Positions 1 to 9,633 of a stretch of DNA of 64,000 bases are shown piece by piece. Positions within the stretch are counted from its first letter, which is position 1, and every line of letters begins with the position of its first letter. Position numbers and translations under genes: made by a program. The notes below the pieces were generated by a model. It was not told the origin of the DNA. It saw nothing but the letters and a program-made list of their open reading frames with translations, and searched no databases. This DNA comes from Maridesulfovibrio sp. (lineage in GTDB: Bacteria > Desulfobacterota > Desulfovibrionia > Desulfovibrionales > Desulfovibrionaceae): the NCBI RefSeq assembly GCF_963678865.1, contig NZ_OY787459.1:3464501-3528500 (forward strand), in the 5' to 3' direction.

Positions 1-779
1 TTGCTAATCTGGATAAGTTTATTGATCTGGTTAGAGCTGAACAGGCAAATGTTGTTCTTCTGCAGGAGGTGGACCTTGATTCCAAACGTTCCTGGTATAT
101 GAACCAACTGGAATACATAATGGGCCGTCTGGGCTGGGGATATGCTGCACCGGTGGTGGATTGGGATATGTATTTCCCGTTGCGAAAGGAGCGCAAGATT
201 ACCAAGGCCACAGTGGTTATCTCTAAATTCCCCATTGTTTCAAATGAGTATGTACAAACCTCCTGCAAGCCTAATTTTGAAAGCATGCTCCTGAACATTT
301 TTTATTATCCGTTACTTTGGAAGTCCACCATGCAGCGGGTGGGGGTTGAAGTGGGCGGCAAGCGGCTGGACGTCTACAATGTTCATCTTTGTGTGTGGAA
401 CAGGGCGGCCCGCGTAGCGCAGGCTGAATACCTTTCCAAATGGGTAAACACGGCTAGCTCAGACCTGGATTACATTATAGGTGGAGATTTTAATTTTCAG
501 GCATACATCAGGGGGACTCCTGTACCTTCGGTCGATTTAGCGAAGGCTCCATTCGTAAACGGATTTCGCGACAACTTAAACGGTAGTAAGGAAATTTTGA
601 GCAGGCCCGGTGAATCAGCCGGCAGCATTCATCAAAATATTACCTTCGAAGAAAGGAAACATCGTTACGACTTTATCTTTTATTCAGCAGGGATGACCCT
701 GAAGAATGCAAAAGTAATTACCGGGATAGATGCTTCTGATCATTTCCCTGTGTTTGGAGAGTTCAGTTTTATAGAATAG
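1..779 (+). CDS. Endonuclease/exonuclease/phosphatase family protein, 5' partial
   Basis: The reading frame is already open at base 3 and continues off the left edge, so the N-terminus is missing. The GTG at 69 lies inside the family motif VVLLQEVD and is not the real start. Motifs in order are LLQEVD (metal-binding Glu), YNVHL, GGDFNF and the C-terminal SDHFPV with the catalytic Asp-His pair. This is the layout of the EEP superfamily (DNase I, exonuclease III, sphingomyelinase and inositol phosphatase relatives). It is probably a metal-dependent phosphodiesterase. The substrate cannot be read from the sequence, and the missing start hides whether it is secreted. Confidence 0.85.
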   Translation, partial: ANLDKFIDLVRAEQANVVLLQEVDLDSKRSWYMNQLEYIMGRLGWGYAAPVVDWDMYFPLRKERKITKATVVISKFPIVSNEYVQTSCKPNFESMLLNIFYYPLLWKSTMQRVGVEVGGKRLDVYNVHLCVWNRAARVAQAEYLSKWVNTASSDLDYIIGGDFNFQAYIRGTPVPSVDLAKAPFVNGFRDNLNGSKEILSRPGESAGSIHQNITFEERKHRYDFIFYSAGMTLKNAKVITGIDASDHFPVFGEFSFIE

Positions 780-915
780 ATTGTTTTTTTTGCTGATATA
801 ATTAATAATTTTGGGTAAGTGTGTTTTACTGTCTGTCCTGACGAAAAAATGTTATAGACATGTTCTACAAATAAAAAACATTATGCTGTGAATTTCTGTG
901 GGGCGCGGGGGGCCA

Positions 916-1977
916 ATGAAAAGAAATTATAGTTGTCTTGCCGTATTCATTTTTTTTGCGTTTTTAGTCTGCTGCTTTGCTTTTGCTCTGCCTGCACAGG
1001 CAAAAGATATCTTAATCGTTCACAGTTACGATCTGGATAATATTTGCGGTGCCCCCCAGCAACAGGGAGTATTGGAAAGTCTGGCCGAGGCCGGCTTCAA
1101 GGCCGGGAAAAATCTCACAGTGCATCAATATGCCATGAACACCAAAAAGGAAAATAACACTCCTGAACTTATGGCGAAGCAGGCTGCAGCTGTTCTTGAA
1201 AAAATCAAAAAAATCACCCCGGATGTTCTGGTGCTGCTTGATGATAATGCTTTCAGGACAGTGGGCCTAAAGCTTGTAGATAGTAAATTTAATATTGTTT
1301 TCAGCGGCATGAACGGTCAGCCGGAAGATTATGACCGCAAAGTGAAGTGGATGGATTCATGGTCGAAGCCGGGCCATAATATCACCGGAGTCTACGAGAA
1401 ACTTCATTTTATAGAAGCCTGCATGGTTCAAAAGAAAATTATACCCGGTCTTGAAAAAATATTGGTGGTTACTGATAATTCTCCAACCGGGAGAGCTGTA
1501 CTGAAACAGGTCCGAAAGGAAATGAACGAGGCCGGCAATGAATTAGGCATTGAATTTCAGATACGCATTGCTTCCACGTGGGAAGAATATGTGGAAATTA
1601 TCAGACAGACCGGTACTGATTCATCCATCGGGACCATTTATCCGGCAGCGACCCTGCTTAAGGACCGCGATGGAAAAAGTCATTCAACATCAGAAATCAT
1701 AAAATGGACCGTTGCCAACTCCATGATTCCGGGAATCCCGCTTAACTATTCCTTTTCCCGGCTGGGAATGCTCGGCGGAGTAGGGGTTGATTTCATTGCT
1801 ATGGGCAGGCAGGCCGGGGTAATGGCCGCAGAAATCCTGAAAGGCTCTGCTCCCGGGGAGATACCGATCGAAGAGGCAGAGCGCTATGCGCTGGTTTTCA
1901 ACTTGAACCGGGCCAAAGAGCTGGGAATGGATATTCCTACCGATATACTGATGGCTGCTGATGTTATTTACAAATAA
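916..1977 (+). CDS. Periplasmic ABC-type substrate-binding protein (ABC_sub_bind-like)
   Basis: About 353 residues, starting at ATG 916, which puts a classic signal peptide at the N-terminus (MKRN, a hydrophobic core, then LPAQA before the mature KDILIVHSYD). A GTG at 898 would add six residues before the signal and is less likely. The mature part looks like the ABC_sub_bind family of periplasmic binding proteins. No permease or ATPase gene is adjacent. The gene lies 20 bases before a membrane hybrid histidine kinase on the same strand, so it probably serves as a ligand-sensing partner of that kinase rather than in transport. The partner role is inference; the ligand is unknown. Confidence 0.75.
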   Translation: MKRNYSCLAVFIFFAFLVCCFAFALPAQAKDILIVHSYDLDNICGAPQQQGVLESLAEAGFKAGKNLTVHQYAMNTKKENNTPELMAKQAAAVLEKIKKITPDVLVLLDDNAFRTVGLKLVDSKFNIVFSGMNGQPEDYDRKVKWMDSWSKPGHNITGVYEKLHFIEACMVQKKIIPGLEKILVVTDNSPTGRAVLKQVRKEMNEAGNELGIEFQIRIASTWEEYVEIIRQTGTDSSIGTIYPAATLLKDRDGKSHSTSEIIKWTVANSMIPGIPLNYSFSRLGMLGGVGVDFIAMGRQAGVMAAEILKGSAPGEIPIEEAERYALVFNLNRAKELGMDIPTDILMAADVIYK

Positions 1978-1997
1978 TTCGGATTCGTTTTGCTGAG

Positions 1998-4900
1998 ATG
2001 AATAGCGCAACTTCCTATAAATTATCATCATTGGTGGCGTTCGCCATTTGTGGAATGGCTATTGTGACTGCCCTGGCTTTGGGCAGTGTTTTCTCATACA
2101 GTTATTTTAATACCCTTAAGGATGAATATCATGACCGGGTTCGTGCAGAGGGGCAGGAAGTAAGTCTTGAATTGTACAGCTTTCTGCACCGGGCCATGGG
2201 GCGTCTTGGTGAGTTGAGTAAGGATAACTCCATTCGGGTTGCCATTATGATGGGAGTTGATTATCCGCTTTCCGAAAAACTGTCCGAGTATGATCAGGCC
2301 CAACTGGGAATTGATTTTTTTGTCCTGCGTCAGGAGGATGAAAGGGTTTTTTCTTCCTCAGCCAGACCTTTCAACGAAGTTTATGTACGAAATGCGCTTG
2401 AGCATTCCCCGCATCGCTGTTCTTTCTGCAGGATAGGTGACGGCGGTTTTCTTACTGTTTTTTCCCTGCCAATCCGCAGTCGTTCGGAAGTTGTGGGAAG
2501 TGCCGCCTGCATGGTGGATTTTTCAAGGTCTGAGTTGCAGTCTATCTTCAGCAAATCGGATGTAAGCAGGATGGTTCTTTTCGAAAAGGGCCATGCTTAT
2601 GATTTGCTTTCCGGAGAATCTTTGCCTTTTTCCATGGGGAAAAATGCAGGCGATGGCGATCTTGTGAAAGTCTCCTTTGATGATGATAAAAAAGGTGTGC
2701 TGTACCGCAGTGCATTGGTTCCGGGGCTGGCTTATTTTGTCTCAGATGCCCGCTTCAACGAATCATTACAGCGGACATTCTGGCTGCTGCTCCCTATTTT
2801 CGGGGGAATAATCGGCTTGTGTGTTCTTGTTTCACTTTATCTCAGCAGCATACTTACCCGTCCTTTGAGCAGCATAACTTCTTCTGCCGAGGAGATTTCA
2901 AATGGTCGTGAAGAAGATCTTCCTGACCGGGGAAGTCTCATCACTGAAATTAATGCTCTTGGCAAAGCCCTTTCGTCCATGCTGGAAAGTTTGCGTAAAA
3001 CTAGAGGGCTGGAGCAGTATCAGTTCTTTTTTGACAATGTTGATGATCTGGTCTGTATTACCGATATTGATGGTTTTTTTCTGAGGATAAACAGTCGTGG
3101 TACTGATTCTCTGGGTTACGAATATGATGAGTTCCAGAAAAAAACCATTTTTGAGCTTGTTCCTGCTTATGAGCGGGACAGTCTGCGCGGAATTATGAAC
3201 AGTCTTTTTGCAGAAAAAGGTTCGCGCCAGTTTGAGTGTCCGGTTATCGCCAAATCCGGTGAGATTCTATACACGGACGTGCGTTCCCGCCGGATAGCCT
3301 ATCAAGGGCGGTACGTGCTCTTGAGTGTGGTGCGTGATGTAACCGACCGCAAGCGTGATGAGGAAGAGCTGCAACGCTATGCGACTGAGCTTCTGAAGGC
3401 CAAGGAAGTGGAAGAGAGAAATTCAGCCCATATGGCCGATACCCTGAAAAAGCTTGAAGAGGCCATGAGCCGAGCTGAAATAGCCAGCCGGACCAAAAGT
3501 GAATTCCTTGCTCAGATGAGCCATGAAATCCGTACTCCCATGAACTCGATTCTGGGTATGGCTGATATGCTTTCCGATACCAGGCTTACAGCGGAGCAGG
3601 AAAGTTATGTCTCGATTTTCAGGGATTCCGGTAAGGCTTTGCTGAGCCTCATAAATGATATTTTGGATCTCTCAAAGATTGAGTCCGGTAAACTGACTCT
3701 TGAAGATACAGAATTTAATATTGATGAGCTGGTTGATGAAGTCTCCGGTGTTATGTCTGTGAGTGCCTGGAAAAAGGGCCTTGTTTTCGCCTGCCATGTG
3801 GACCCGCTCTGTCCTGACCGTTTCAGCGGGGACCCGACACGAATCAAGCAGATTCTGCTCAACCTGCTCAGTAATGCCATAAAGTTTACTGATTCCGGTT
3901 CTGTGGTAGTTGAGATATTTTGTGACCCCGTTACAGAAGGACAGCCCATGCTGGACATGGTTGTAAGTGACAGCGGTATCGGGATTTCAGAAGAAAAACT
4001 TAAAATTATTTTTGAGAATTTCGTTCAGGCTGACTCTTCCACCACCAGAAAGTACGGCGGAACAGGGCTTGGTCTTTCTATCACCCGCAATCTGGTTGAG
4101 ATGATGGGAGGGAATATCTCCGTACGTAACCTTCCTTCCGGAGGGGCGGAATTCAGGGCTCAAATTCAGGTCGGTCGGGTAGATACTCAGGAAACCGATG
4201 CCTCAAGAATCCGGTCCGTAATGCAGGATCGTGAAGTGCTGGTTATTGACGAACGTACACTGGTCAGGAGTTATATATGCACATGTCTTAATGAGTGGGG
4301 AGCTAAATGTGTGCATGCCGGTGATTTGAATTTTGCCTGTGTGCAAAGTGAGTCCTGCCGAAGCAATGCCGAACTGGTCATTATTTCAGACAAGCTTGGA
4401 GAAGAGGACGGACTGAGCGAGGTAGAGGCAATCAAGGCCCGGTTGAATAATAACAACCCTATGCTCTGCACCCTTTCCTCTTCTCCCGGAGTAAGTAGCA
4501 ACAGTCCTGAGATCAATATGCTCTTCGGGGTTAAGAGCAGTGTTCGCTGGCCTGTGACCCGTGGTGGCCTGTTGAAGGCAATGCTGAATATTTACGGAGA
4601 TACCGTTGTTTTGTCGGAAAAACAGGAACAGGTTCTCGACCTTAATCCATTGCGAATCCTCGTAGCCGAGGATTCGGAAAACAATCGCATACTCTTTGAT
4701 TTTTTCCTGAAAGACACTCCTTTCAGGATTCGTTATGCCGGTGACGGCGATGAGGCCGTGCGCATATACCGTGAAAATAACTTCGACATGGTGCTGATGG
4801 ATATCCAGATGCCCGGCAAGGACGGTCTGGAAGCTACCCGCGAAATCAGAGCTTATGAATTAGGAAACGGCTACCCGTCTACCCCGGTGGTGGCCCTGAC

Positions 4901-5018
4901 GGCCAATTGCCGGGAGGAAGACAAAAAGCTCTGCCTTGAGGCCGGTTGTAACGGAGTCCTTTCCAAGCCGATTAAAAAAATCAGCCTGATTAAGGGTATT
5001 TTGAAATACAGTTCCTGA
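1998..5018 (+). CDS. Membrane hybrid sensor histidine kinase (HAMP-PAS-HisKA-HATPase-REC)
   Basis: 1006 residues. A first membrane helix (about 14-35), a periplasmic region of about 225 residues, and a second helix (about 262-285) lead into HAMP, a PAS domain (about 345-455), a coiled coil and HisKA. The phosphoacceptor is His509 in MSHEIRTPMN. The ATPase domain has GGTGLGLSI. Two receiver modules follow. The first (about 745-860) looks degenerate. The second (from about 886) is canonical, with Asp935 in LMDIQMPGKDG and the late Lys in SKP. Together with the upstream binding protein it forms a likely two-gene sensory unit. No response regulator with an output domain is adjacent, so phosphate probably goes to a distant partner. 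Confidence 0.88.
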   Translation: MNSATSYKLSSLVAFAICGMAIVTALALGSVFSYSYFNTLKDEYHDRVRAEGQEVSLELYSFLHRAMGRLGELSKDNSIRVAIMMGVDYPLSEKLSEYDQAQLGIDFFVLRQEDERVFSSSARPFNEVYVRNALEHSPHRCSFCRIGDGGFLTVFSLPIRSRSEVVGSAACMVDFSRSELQSIFSKSDVSRMVLFEKGHAYDLLSGESLPFSMGKNAGDGDLVKVSFDDDKKGVLYRSALVPGLAYFVSDARFNESLQRTFWLLLPIFGGIIGLCVLVSLYLSSILTRPLSSITSSAEEISNGREEDLPDRGSLITEINALGKALSSMLESLRKTRGLEQYQFFFDNVDDLVCITDIDGFFLRINSRGTDSLGYEYDEFQKKTIFELVPAYERDSLRGIMNSLFAEKGSRQFECPVIAKSGEILYTDVRSRRIAYQGRYVLLSVVRDVTDRKRDEEELQRYATELLKAKEVEERNSAHMADTLKKLEEAMSRAEIASRTKSEFLAQMSHEIRTPMNSILGMADMLSDTRLTAEQESYVSIFRDSGKALLSLINDILDLSKIESGKLTLEDTEFNIDELVDEVSGVMSVSAWKKGLVFACHVDPLCPDRFSGDPTRIKQILLNLLSNAIKFTDSGSVVVEIFCDPVTEGQPMLDMVVSDSGIGISEEKLKIIFENFVQADSSTTRKYGGTGLGLSITRNLVEMMGGNISVRNLPSGGAEFRAQIQVGRVDTQETDASRIRSVMQDREVLVIDERTLVRSYICTCLNEWGAKCVHAGDLNFACVQSESCRSNAELVIISDKLGEEDGLSEVEAIKARLNNNNPMLCTLSSSPGVSSNSPEINMLFGVKSSVRWPVTRGGLLKAMLNIYGDTVVLSEKQEQVLDLNPLRILVAEDSENNRILFDFFLKDTPFRIRYAGDGDEAVRIYRENNFDMVLMDIQMPGKDGLEATREIRAYELGNGYPSTPVVALTANCREEDKKLCLEAGCNGVLSKPIKKISLIKGILKYSS

Positions 5019-5024
5019 AGACTG

Positions 5025-5450
5025 TTATTTTTTGCCCAGCCAATTTCCCAATGCTTCCTGCAGGGCAGATGAAGCCAAATGGGCGCAGTGCGTTTTGTCT
5101 TCGGGCAGCCCTCCGAGTCTTTCAAGGATGTTTTCACCTCCGATTTCAGAAGCCTCATCAACGGTTTTGCCTGTACTCAGTTCACAGGCCATATCTCCGC
5201 TGACAATGCTGGGACCGCATCCGGTGGTGTAAAATGAAGCCTCGGTAATGACGTTGTTTTCTATCTTGAGGAAAATTTTGATCAGGTCGCCGCAGGTCCC
5301 CTTCATTTCTCCTACAGAGTCCGGTGATTCCATTATCCGGGCATAAGTCGGATTATGCCAGCGGGAGGTTTCCCTGCCGAACATACTGTGGGCTGCATCA
5401 TCGCATTGTTGTTGAATATCAGTAAGAAGTGTGTCCAGATTCTCAATCAT
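5025..5450 (-). CDS. NifU/IscU-type iron-sulfur cluster scaffold protein
   Basis: 141 residues from the ATG at 5450, which has an AAGGAGC ribosome site seven bases upstream; a longer frame to 5546 lacks such a site. The three conserved scaffold cysteines are visible in GTCGDL, TTGCGPSIVSGD and THCAHLASSAL, matching the ligand set of IscU and the NifU N-domain. It would hold a nascent Fe-S cluster before transfer to apoproteins in the cytoplasm. It stands alone, without IscS or IscA next to it, and converges on the preceding kinase gene with only six bases between them. The family call is secure; its role relative to other scaffolds in the cell is not known. Confidence 0.85.
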   Translation of the reverse strand: MIENLDTLLTDIQQQCDDAAHSMFGRETSRWHNPTYARIMESPDSVGEMKGTCGDLIKIFLKIENNVITEASFYTTGCGPSIVSGDMACELSTGKTVDEASEIGGENILERLGGLPEDKTHCAHLASSALQEALGNWLGKK

Positions 5451-5632
5451 AAAAAAAGCTCCTTGTTGAAATAAGGCGAATTGAGGTTCGCTCAACCAGG
5501 AAAAAAATGCAATCAAACTTTTTACCGGTTTTAGAGCTTCTGACATTAATATTGTAATTATACAGGATTTATTGTTGAATAACAGAACGTCGGATGTTTT
5601 GCCGACTCCTTTCAGCTAACGGATTTGAGACT

Positions 5633-6544
5633 ATGGAATTAAGGCAGCTCAGATATTTTGTCGCTGTGGCCGAGGAATTACACTTTGGCCGTGCGGCCCG
5701 CAGGGTGCATATTGCCCAGCCTCCTTTTTCGCAGCAGATCAAGGCGCTGGAAGAGGAACTCGGCGCGCGTCTTCTGGAACGTAACAGCCGCAAAGTCCGG
5801 CTTACAAGCGAGGGCAGGTATTTTTACAAGCAGGCCATGGATATTCTGGCTCAGGTGGAGGAGGCTTCTTCAACAGTAGGCAGGATGGCCAAGGGAGAAT
5901 ACGGGAATATCAGGGTAGGTTTCATGGAGATTGCCATGGACAGCCTGCTGCCCGAAGCCGTGCGTTCCTTCAGCCACAGGTATCCCGGTGTCTCGGTTCG
6001 TTTAAGCCAGTTCGGGGCTTCCATCCAGTTGGAGAGGATTCATACCGGTGAACTTGATGTAGGTTTTTCAACTGTGTACCTGCATGCCATGGAAGGGCTT
6101 TCCTCGGTTAAGCTGTTTTCAAAAAAACATGTGCTTGCCGTGCCCGAAGATCATATCTTTACTGCTCAAAAAAGCGTATCATTGAGTGATATTGCAGGGG
6201 AGAATCTACTCATGTTTCCAAGAACCGGGCAGCCGGACCTTTATGATTCCATCATGAAGGCCTTTGCCTCAAGAGGGCTTGTTCCGAAAGTCAGGCAGGA
6301 AATCTCCGGACTCTCCGGAGCTTCAGCCCTGATTTCATCGGGCATGGGCGTAACATTTCTTCCTGATAACAGCCGTGTTTCCCGGAAAGGTATTGCCATT
6401 GTCCCTATCAGTGACGAGTTTCCCTGCATGGATATCTATATGGTTTGGAACAGGGAGGATTACTCCAACACGGCAGGGGTTTTCATGGAATGGGTTGCTG
6501 ACTATTTTTCCGTGTCCGGTGCTTTTGCCGGACTGGTCAGCTGA
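5633..6544 (+). CDS. LysR-family transcriptional regulator
   Basis: 303 residues from ATG 5633 (MELRQLRYFVAVAEELHFG). An upstream in-frame ATG at 5594 would add 13 residues atypical of the family. The N-terminal winged helix-turn-helix (residues about 1-60, including AARRVHIAQPPFSQQI and LLERNSRKVRLT) is followed by the two-lobed effector-binding domain. It is divergent from the NifU-like gene and 19 bases upstream of the FemAB-like gene on the same strand. Its closest relatives by eye are the CatR/BenM-like subgroup. Targets may include the divergent gene, as is common for LysR proteins; no operator was identified with confidence. Confidence 0.9.
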   Translation: MELRQLRYFVAVAEELHFGRAARRVHIAQPPFSQQIKALEEELGARLLERNSRKVRLTSEGRYFYKQAMDILAQVEEASSTVGRMAKGEYGNIRVGFMEIAMDSLLPEAVRSFSHRYPGVSVRLSQFGASIQLERIHTGELDVGFSTVYLHAMEGLSSVKLFSKKHVLAVPEDHIFTAQKSVSLSDIAGENLLMFPRTGQPDLYDSIMKAFASRGLVPKVRQEISGLSGASALISSGMGVTFLPDNSRVSRKGIAIVPISDEFPCMDIYMVWNREDYSNTAGVFMEWVADYFSVSGAFAGLVS

Positions 6545-6563
6545 TAGTTTTGTGGGTTGTTAA

Positions 6564-7748
6564 ATGACTGATATTCTGGATGGACTTGAAATATCATGGG
6601 TTCCCTCGATCACTGAAGTTGATCGTGATGAGTGGAACCGACTGGCTAAAGCGCTTGATTTTCCTTTTCTGGAGTGGGACTGGCTGCGGCTTATAGAGCA
6701 GAGCGGCAGTGCCACCCCGGAGAGCGGATGGCTTACGGCTCATCTCCTCGTGCGTTATGAAAACAGGCTTGTCGGAGCGGCTCCGCTGTTTGTGCGGGAC
6801 CAGAGCGAAGGTGAGTTTATTTTTGACCGGGTCTGGGCTGAGGTGGCGCAGAAGGGCGGGATTGCTTATTTCCCCAAGATTGTGGGCATGAGTCCGTTTA
6901 CTCCCGCTTCCGGATACCGTTTTCTTATTTCTCCGGATGTTCCCGGTAAAAGGGTCTGCGGCCTGATCTGCCATACCCTTGATCGCTTCTGTGCAGTTAA
7001 CGGTCTGGGCAGCTGTGCTTTCAATTTTGTGGACCCGGACTGGGTTACAGAGATGGAAGCTTTCGGCTATGCCGCTTGGAAGCATCAGGGTTATGTCTGG
7101 GAGAATAATGATTACCGTGATTTTGACCATTGGCTGGGAACCCTGAACAGCAACAGGCGTAAGACGGTACGCCGTGAACGAAACGTCCTTCGCCGTGAAA
7201 ATATCCGGGTGGAAACCCTGACCGGCTATGATATTCCCGAGAGTTATTTCAGCCTGATGTTTCAGTGTTACGAATCCACCAATGATAAATTCGGAGTCTG
7301 GAGCTGTAAATATCTCACTCCCCAGTTTTTTGAGGGGTTGAAGCAGAGCATGCTGGAAAACCTGATGTTTACTGTTGCCTACCGAGGTGATGATCCTGAA
7401 CCTCTGGCTTTGTCCATGTTTGTTTTTTCAGGGGACAAGCTTTGGGGCAGGTATTGGGGCTGTTTTGAGGAAGTGCGTTTCCTCCATTTCGAGCTTTGCT
7501 ATTATGCACCCATAGAGTGGGCCGTGGCCAATGGCATAAATATATATGACCCGGGCATGGGCGGAGAGCACAAAGCCAGACGCGGCTTTTTCTCCACCCC
7601 TTCCTACAGCCTGCATAAATTTACCGACCCGTCCATGGATTTGACTTTCAAGACCTATATTCAGGAAGTGAACAACCTTGAAAACGGGTACATTTGTGAA
7701 ATGAATGACCTCATGCCCGTAGGCCGTTTGGAAGAGGGGAAAGATTAA
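6564..7748 (+). CDS. FemAB-like N-acyltransferase family protein (DUF482/COG3146 type)
   Basis: 394 residues. The phrases FLEWDWLRLIEQSG, AEVAQKGGIAYFPKIVG and SPFTPASGYRFL are typical of the uncharacterised FemAB-like group (PF04339, COG3146), which shares the GNAT-like fold of peptidoglycan bridge aminoacyltransferases. The C-terminal half includes DPGMGGEHKARRGF, a conserved motif of this group. The substrate is unknown; FemAB relatives use aminoacyl-tRNA, but nothing here proves that. The gene follows the LysR gene closely and ends tail-to-tail with the esterase gene, the two stop codons overlapping at 7745-7748. Confidence 0.82.
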   Translation: MTDILDGLEISWVPSITEVDRDEWNRLAKALDFPFLEWDWLRLIEQSGSATPESGWLTAHLLVRYENRLVGAAPLFVRDQSEGEFIFDRVWAEVAQKGGIAYFPKIVGMSPFTPASGYRFLISPDVPGKRVCGLICHTLDRFCAVNGLGSCAFNFVDPDWVTEMEAFGYAAWKHQGYVWENNDYRDFDHWLGTLNSNRRKTVRRERNVLRRENIRVETLTGYDIPESYFSLMFQCYESTNDKFGVWSCKYLTPQFFEGLKQSMLENLMFTVAYRGDDPEPLALSMFVFSGDKLWGRYWGCFEEVRFLHFELCYYAPIEWAVANGINIYDPGMGGEHKARRGFFSTPSYSLHKFTDPSMDLTFKTYIQEVNNLENGYICEMNDLMPVGRLEEGKD

Positions 7749-8356
7749 TTCTGCTGCCGCAGCTGCAGCAGGAAGTTCCGGACCCTTTCATCCTTGCGGG
7801 AGACTTCCCCGTATCCCTGAAACTGGTGATCTGTGTCATATGAAATGATTGCGGCCCCGGCCTTTTTAAGTATTGACTTCATTGCATTCTGGTCGAGCAG
7901 TTCATCATGTTCGCCGATCAATGCCAGTACCTGCCCTCTGCTTGCTCCCTGCTTTGCAATTCTTTTTTCTAATTCTTCCTGCGCTGTTGCGAAGCGGTCT
8001 ACATGTTCCTGTGAAATAAGGATGCTGTCACCGTTGGAAAATTCATAGACATCCCCCAGACGGTTGCGGACCAACTCAGCCGGGGTCAGAGCTGGATTAA
8101 TCAGAAGTGCGGGAATTCTATGCCTTAGGTGCATGATCAGGGAGTAGAATCCGCCCATGGATGATCCCTGCATCACCAGCGGGCGTTCTTTGTTTTCAAC
8201 TATGATCTTATCAATTATCTCAAGGCATTCAAGTGGGTCTGCGGGTAGGTCAGGACTGATTAGCTCATGATCGGGATAATTTTCAATAAGTGCGGCAGCC
8301 TTTGAGTTTGCGCCGGAAGAACCGAATCCGTGTAAGTTAAGGAAAATGTTTTTCAT
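7745..8356 (-). CDS. YqiA/UPF0227-type alpha/beta-hydrolase (esterase)
   Basis: 203 residues from ATG 8356 (MKNIFLNLHGFGSSG). An ATG at 8416 would prepend about 20 residues outside the family. Features are the oxyanion-hole motif LHGFGSS, the nucleophile elbow GSSMGG, an acid in IGEHDELLD and the catalytic His in DTDHQFQGYG. This is the arrangement of E. coli YqiA, a small cytoplasmic esterase. The natural substrate is unknown. The gene is divergent from the CofD-like gene, with about 100 bases between the starts. Confidence 0.85.
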   Translation of the reverse strand: MKNIFLNLHGFGSSGANSKAAALIENYPDHELISPDLPADPLECLEIIDKIIVENKERPLVMQGSSMGGFYSLIMHLRHRIPALLINPALTPAELVRNRLGDVYEFSNGDSILISQEHVDRFATAQEELEKRIAKQGASRGQVLALIGEHDELLDQNAMKSILKKAGAAIISYDTDHQFQGYGEVSRKDERVRNFLLQLRQQN

Positions 8357-8460
8357 ATCAGTAATATTGAGGTATGTTGTTATCCGAGTTGTAATGACTT
8401 GCATAGCCGATATCATAATGCTTACTAATCAAATGTGCGGGGCAGGTAAAGGAGTTGCAG

Positions 8461-9612
8461 TTGAATAAAGAGCATCCGGCGATTGTTTTTTTCAGCGGAG
8501 GGACAGCCTTGAACGGTCTGGCTGCTGAGCTTGCCAAGGTCAACCCGGAGTGCGCCTACATCATAACTACTTTTGATTCAGGGGGCAGTTCTGCTGCTTT
8601 GAGGGAAGTGTTTGACATGCCTGCGGTCGGCGATGTCCGTAACCGTATTCTCGCCCTTGCTGATACTGACAGTCCTGAAAAAGCCAATATTGTTGCCATG
8701 CTCAACACAAGGCTGCCCCGGTATGCGGACCGGACCGCATTATACGGGCAGCTTTCCCATCTTGCCAATGGCTCACATCCCTTGATGGACGGTTTCTCCG
8801 AAGTTGTCCGCAAAATTATTTCCGAACGGTTTGCCTTGTTTATTGAATTGGCCGGAGACAGTTTTGATCCGGTCAATGCAAGTCTGGGTAATATTGTACT
8901 GGCAGCCGGGTTCATGGCCCATCAGCGGGTTTTGGCTCCGCCGATCGCCCAGCTTTCCCGGTTGATAGGAGCCAGAGGCGTTGTCCGCGCATCCACGGTT
9001 GATAACGGGCATCTTGCAGTAAGGTTGATGAATGGTGAGATTCTTGCCGGGCAGCATCTATTTACCGGCAAGGAGAGTGATCCGGTTGCTTCGCCTATTG
9101 ATGGTATGTGGATTTGTTCCGGTATAGATGATCCCTGGCCGCGTTCGGTGCATGGCTCTTCTCTGGCCATAAATCTGATCAATGATGCAGATATGCTTGT
9201 TTATCCCATGGGTAGCTTCTATTCCAGCACATTGGCGGCACTTTCTCCGCAGGGATTGGGTCAGGCCATTTGCAGGAACCCTTGTCCCAAGGTTTTTATC
9301 CCGAATATGGGGTTTGACCCTGAACTCATCGGTCACGACATAAATCTTCAGGTGGAGCGGCTTCTGGAGGTGTTGCGTATGGATTCTGCTGCCTATGTCA
9401 ACTTGAGCAAGGTCTTGAATTTTATTCTCATCGACTCCGTTAACGGCACTTATCAGCAAGAGCAGGATTTTGCAGCCTTGGAAAAACTGCCCGTGAAAGT
9501 AATTGACCGCAGGCTGGTTTCAGATGAATCTGAAGGTCTGATTGACCCCCGCCTACTCGCTCCAGTGCTTATGGAGCTGGCCTCAACCGGTGGAAAGGGG
9601 GGCGTAAGTTAA
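8461..9612 (+). CDS. CofD/YvcK-family protein (paralogue of the GAK CofD-like protein)
   Basis: 383 residues from TTG 8461, chosen because AAAGGAG ends six bases before it; an in-frame TTG at 8455 touches the ribosome site. The N-terminal FFSGGTALNGL, TTFDSGGSSAALR and GDVRNR are the nucleotide-binding signatures of the CofD/YvcK family (2-phospho-L-lactate transferase and gluconeogenesis-factor relatives). It matches the GAK-island protein at 16424-17611 along its whole length (for example GSFYSS and LNFILIDSVNG), so the two are paralogues. It lies 21 bases upstream of nfo. Biochemical function is unknown; coenzyme F420 synthesis is not implied. Confidence 0.8.
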   Translation: MNKEHPAIVFFSGGTALNGLAAELAKVNPECAYIITTFDSGGSSAALREVFDMPAVGDVRNRILALADTDSPEKANIVAMLNTRLPRYADRTALYGQLSHLANGSHPLMDGFSEVVRKIISERFALFIELAGDSFDPVNASLGNIVLAAGFMAHQRVLAPPIAQLSRLIGARGVVRASTVDNGHLAVRLMNGEILAGQHLFTGKESDPVASPIDGMWICSGIDDPWPRSVHGSSLAINLINDADMLVYPMGSFYSSTLAALSPQGLGQAICRNPCPKVFIPNMGFDPELIGHDINLQVERLLEVLRMDSAAYVNLSKVLNFILIDSVNGTYQQEQDFAALEKLPVKVIDRRLVSDESEGLIDPRLLAPVLMELASTGGKGGVS

Positions 9613-9633
9613 ATCTGAAAATAAGGAATTTGT

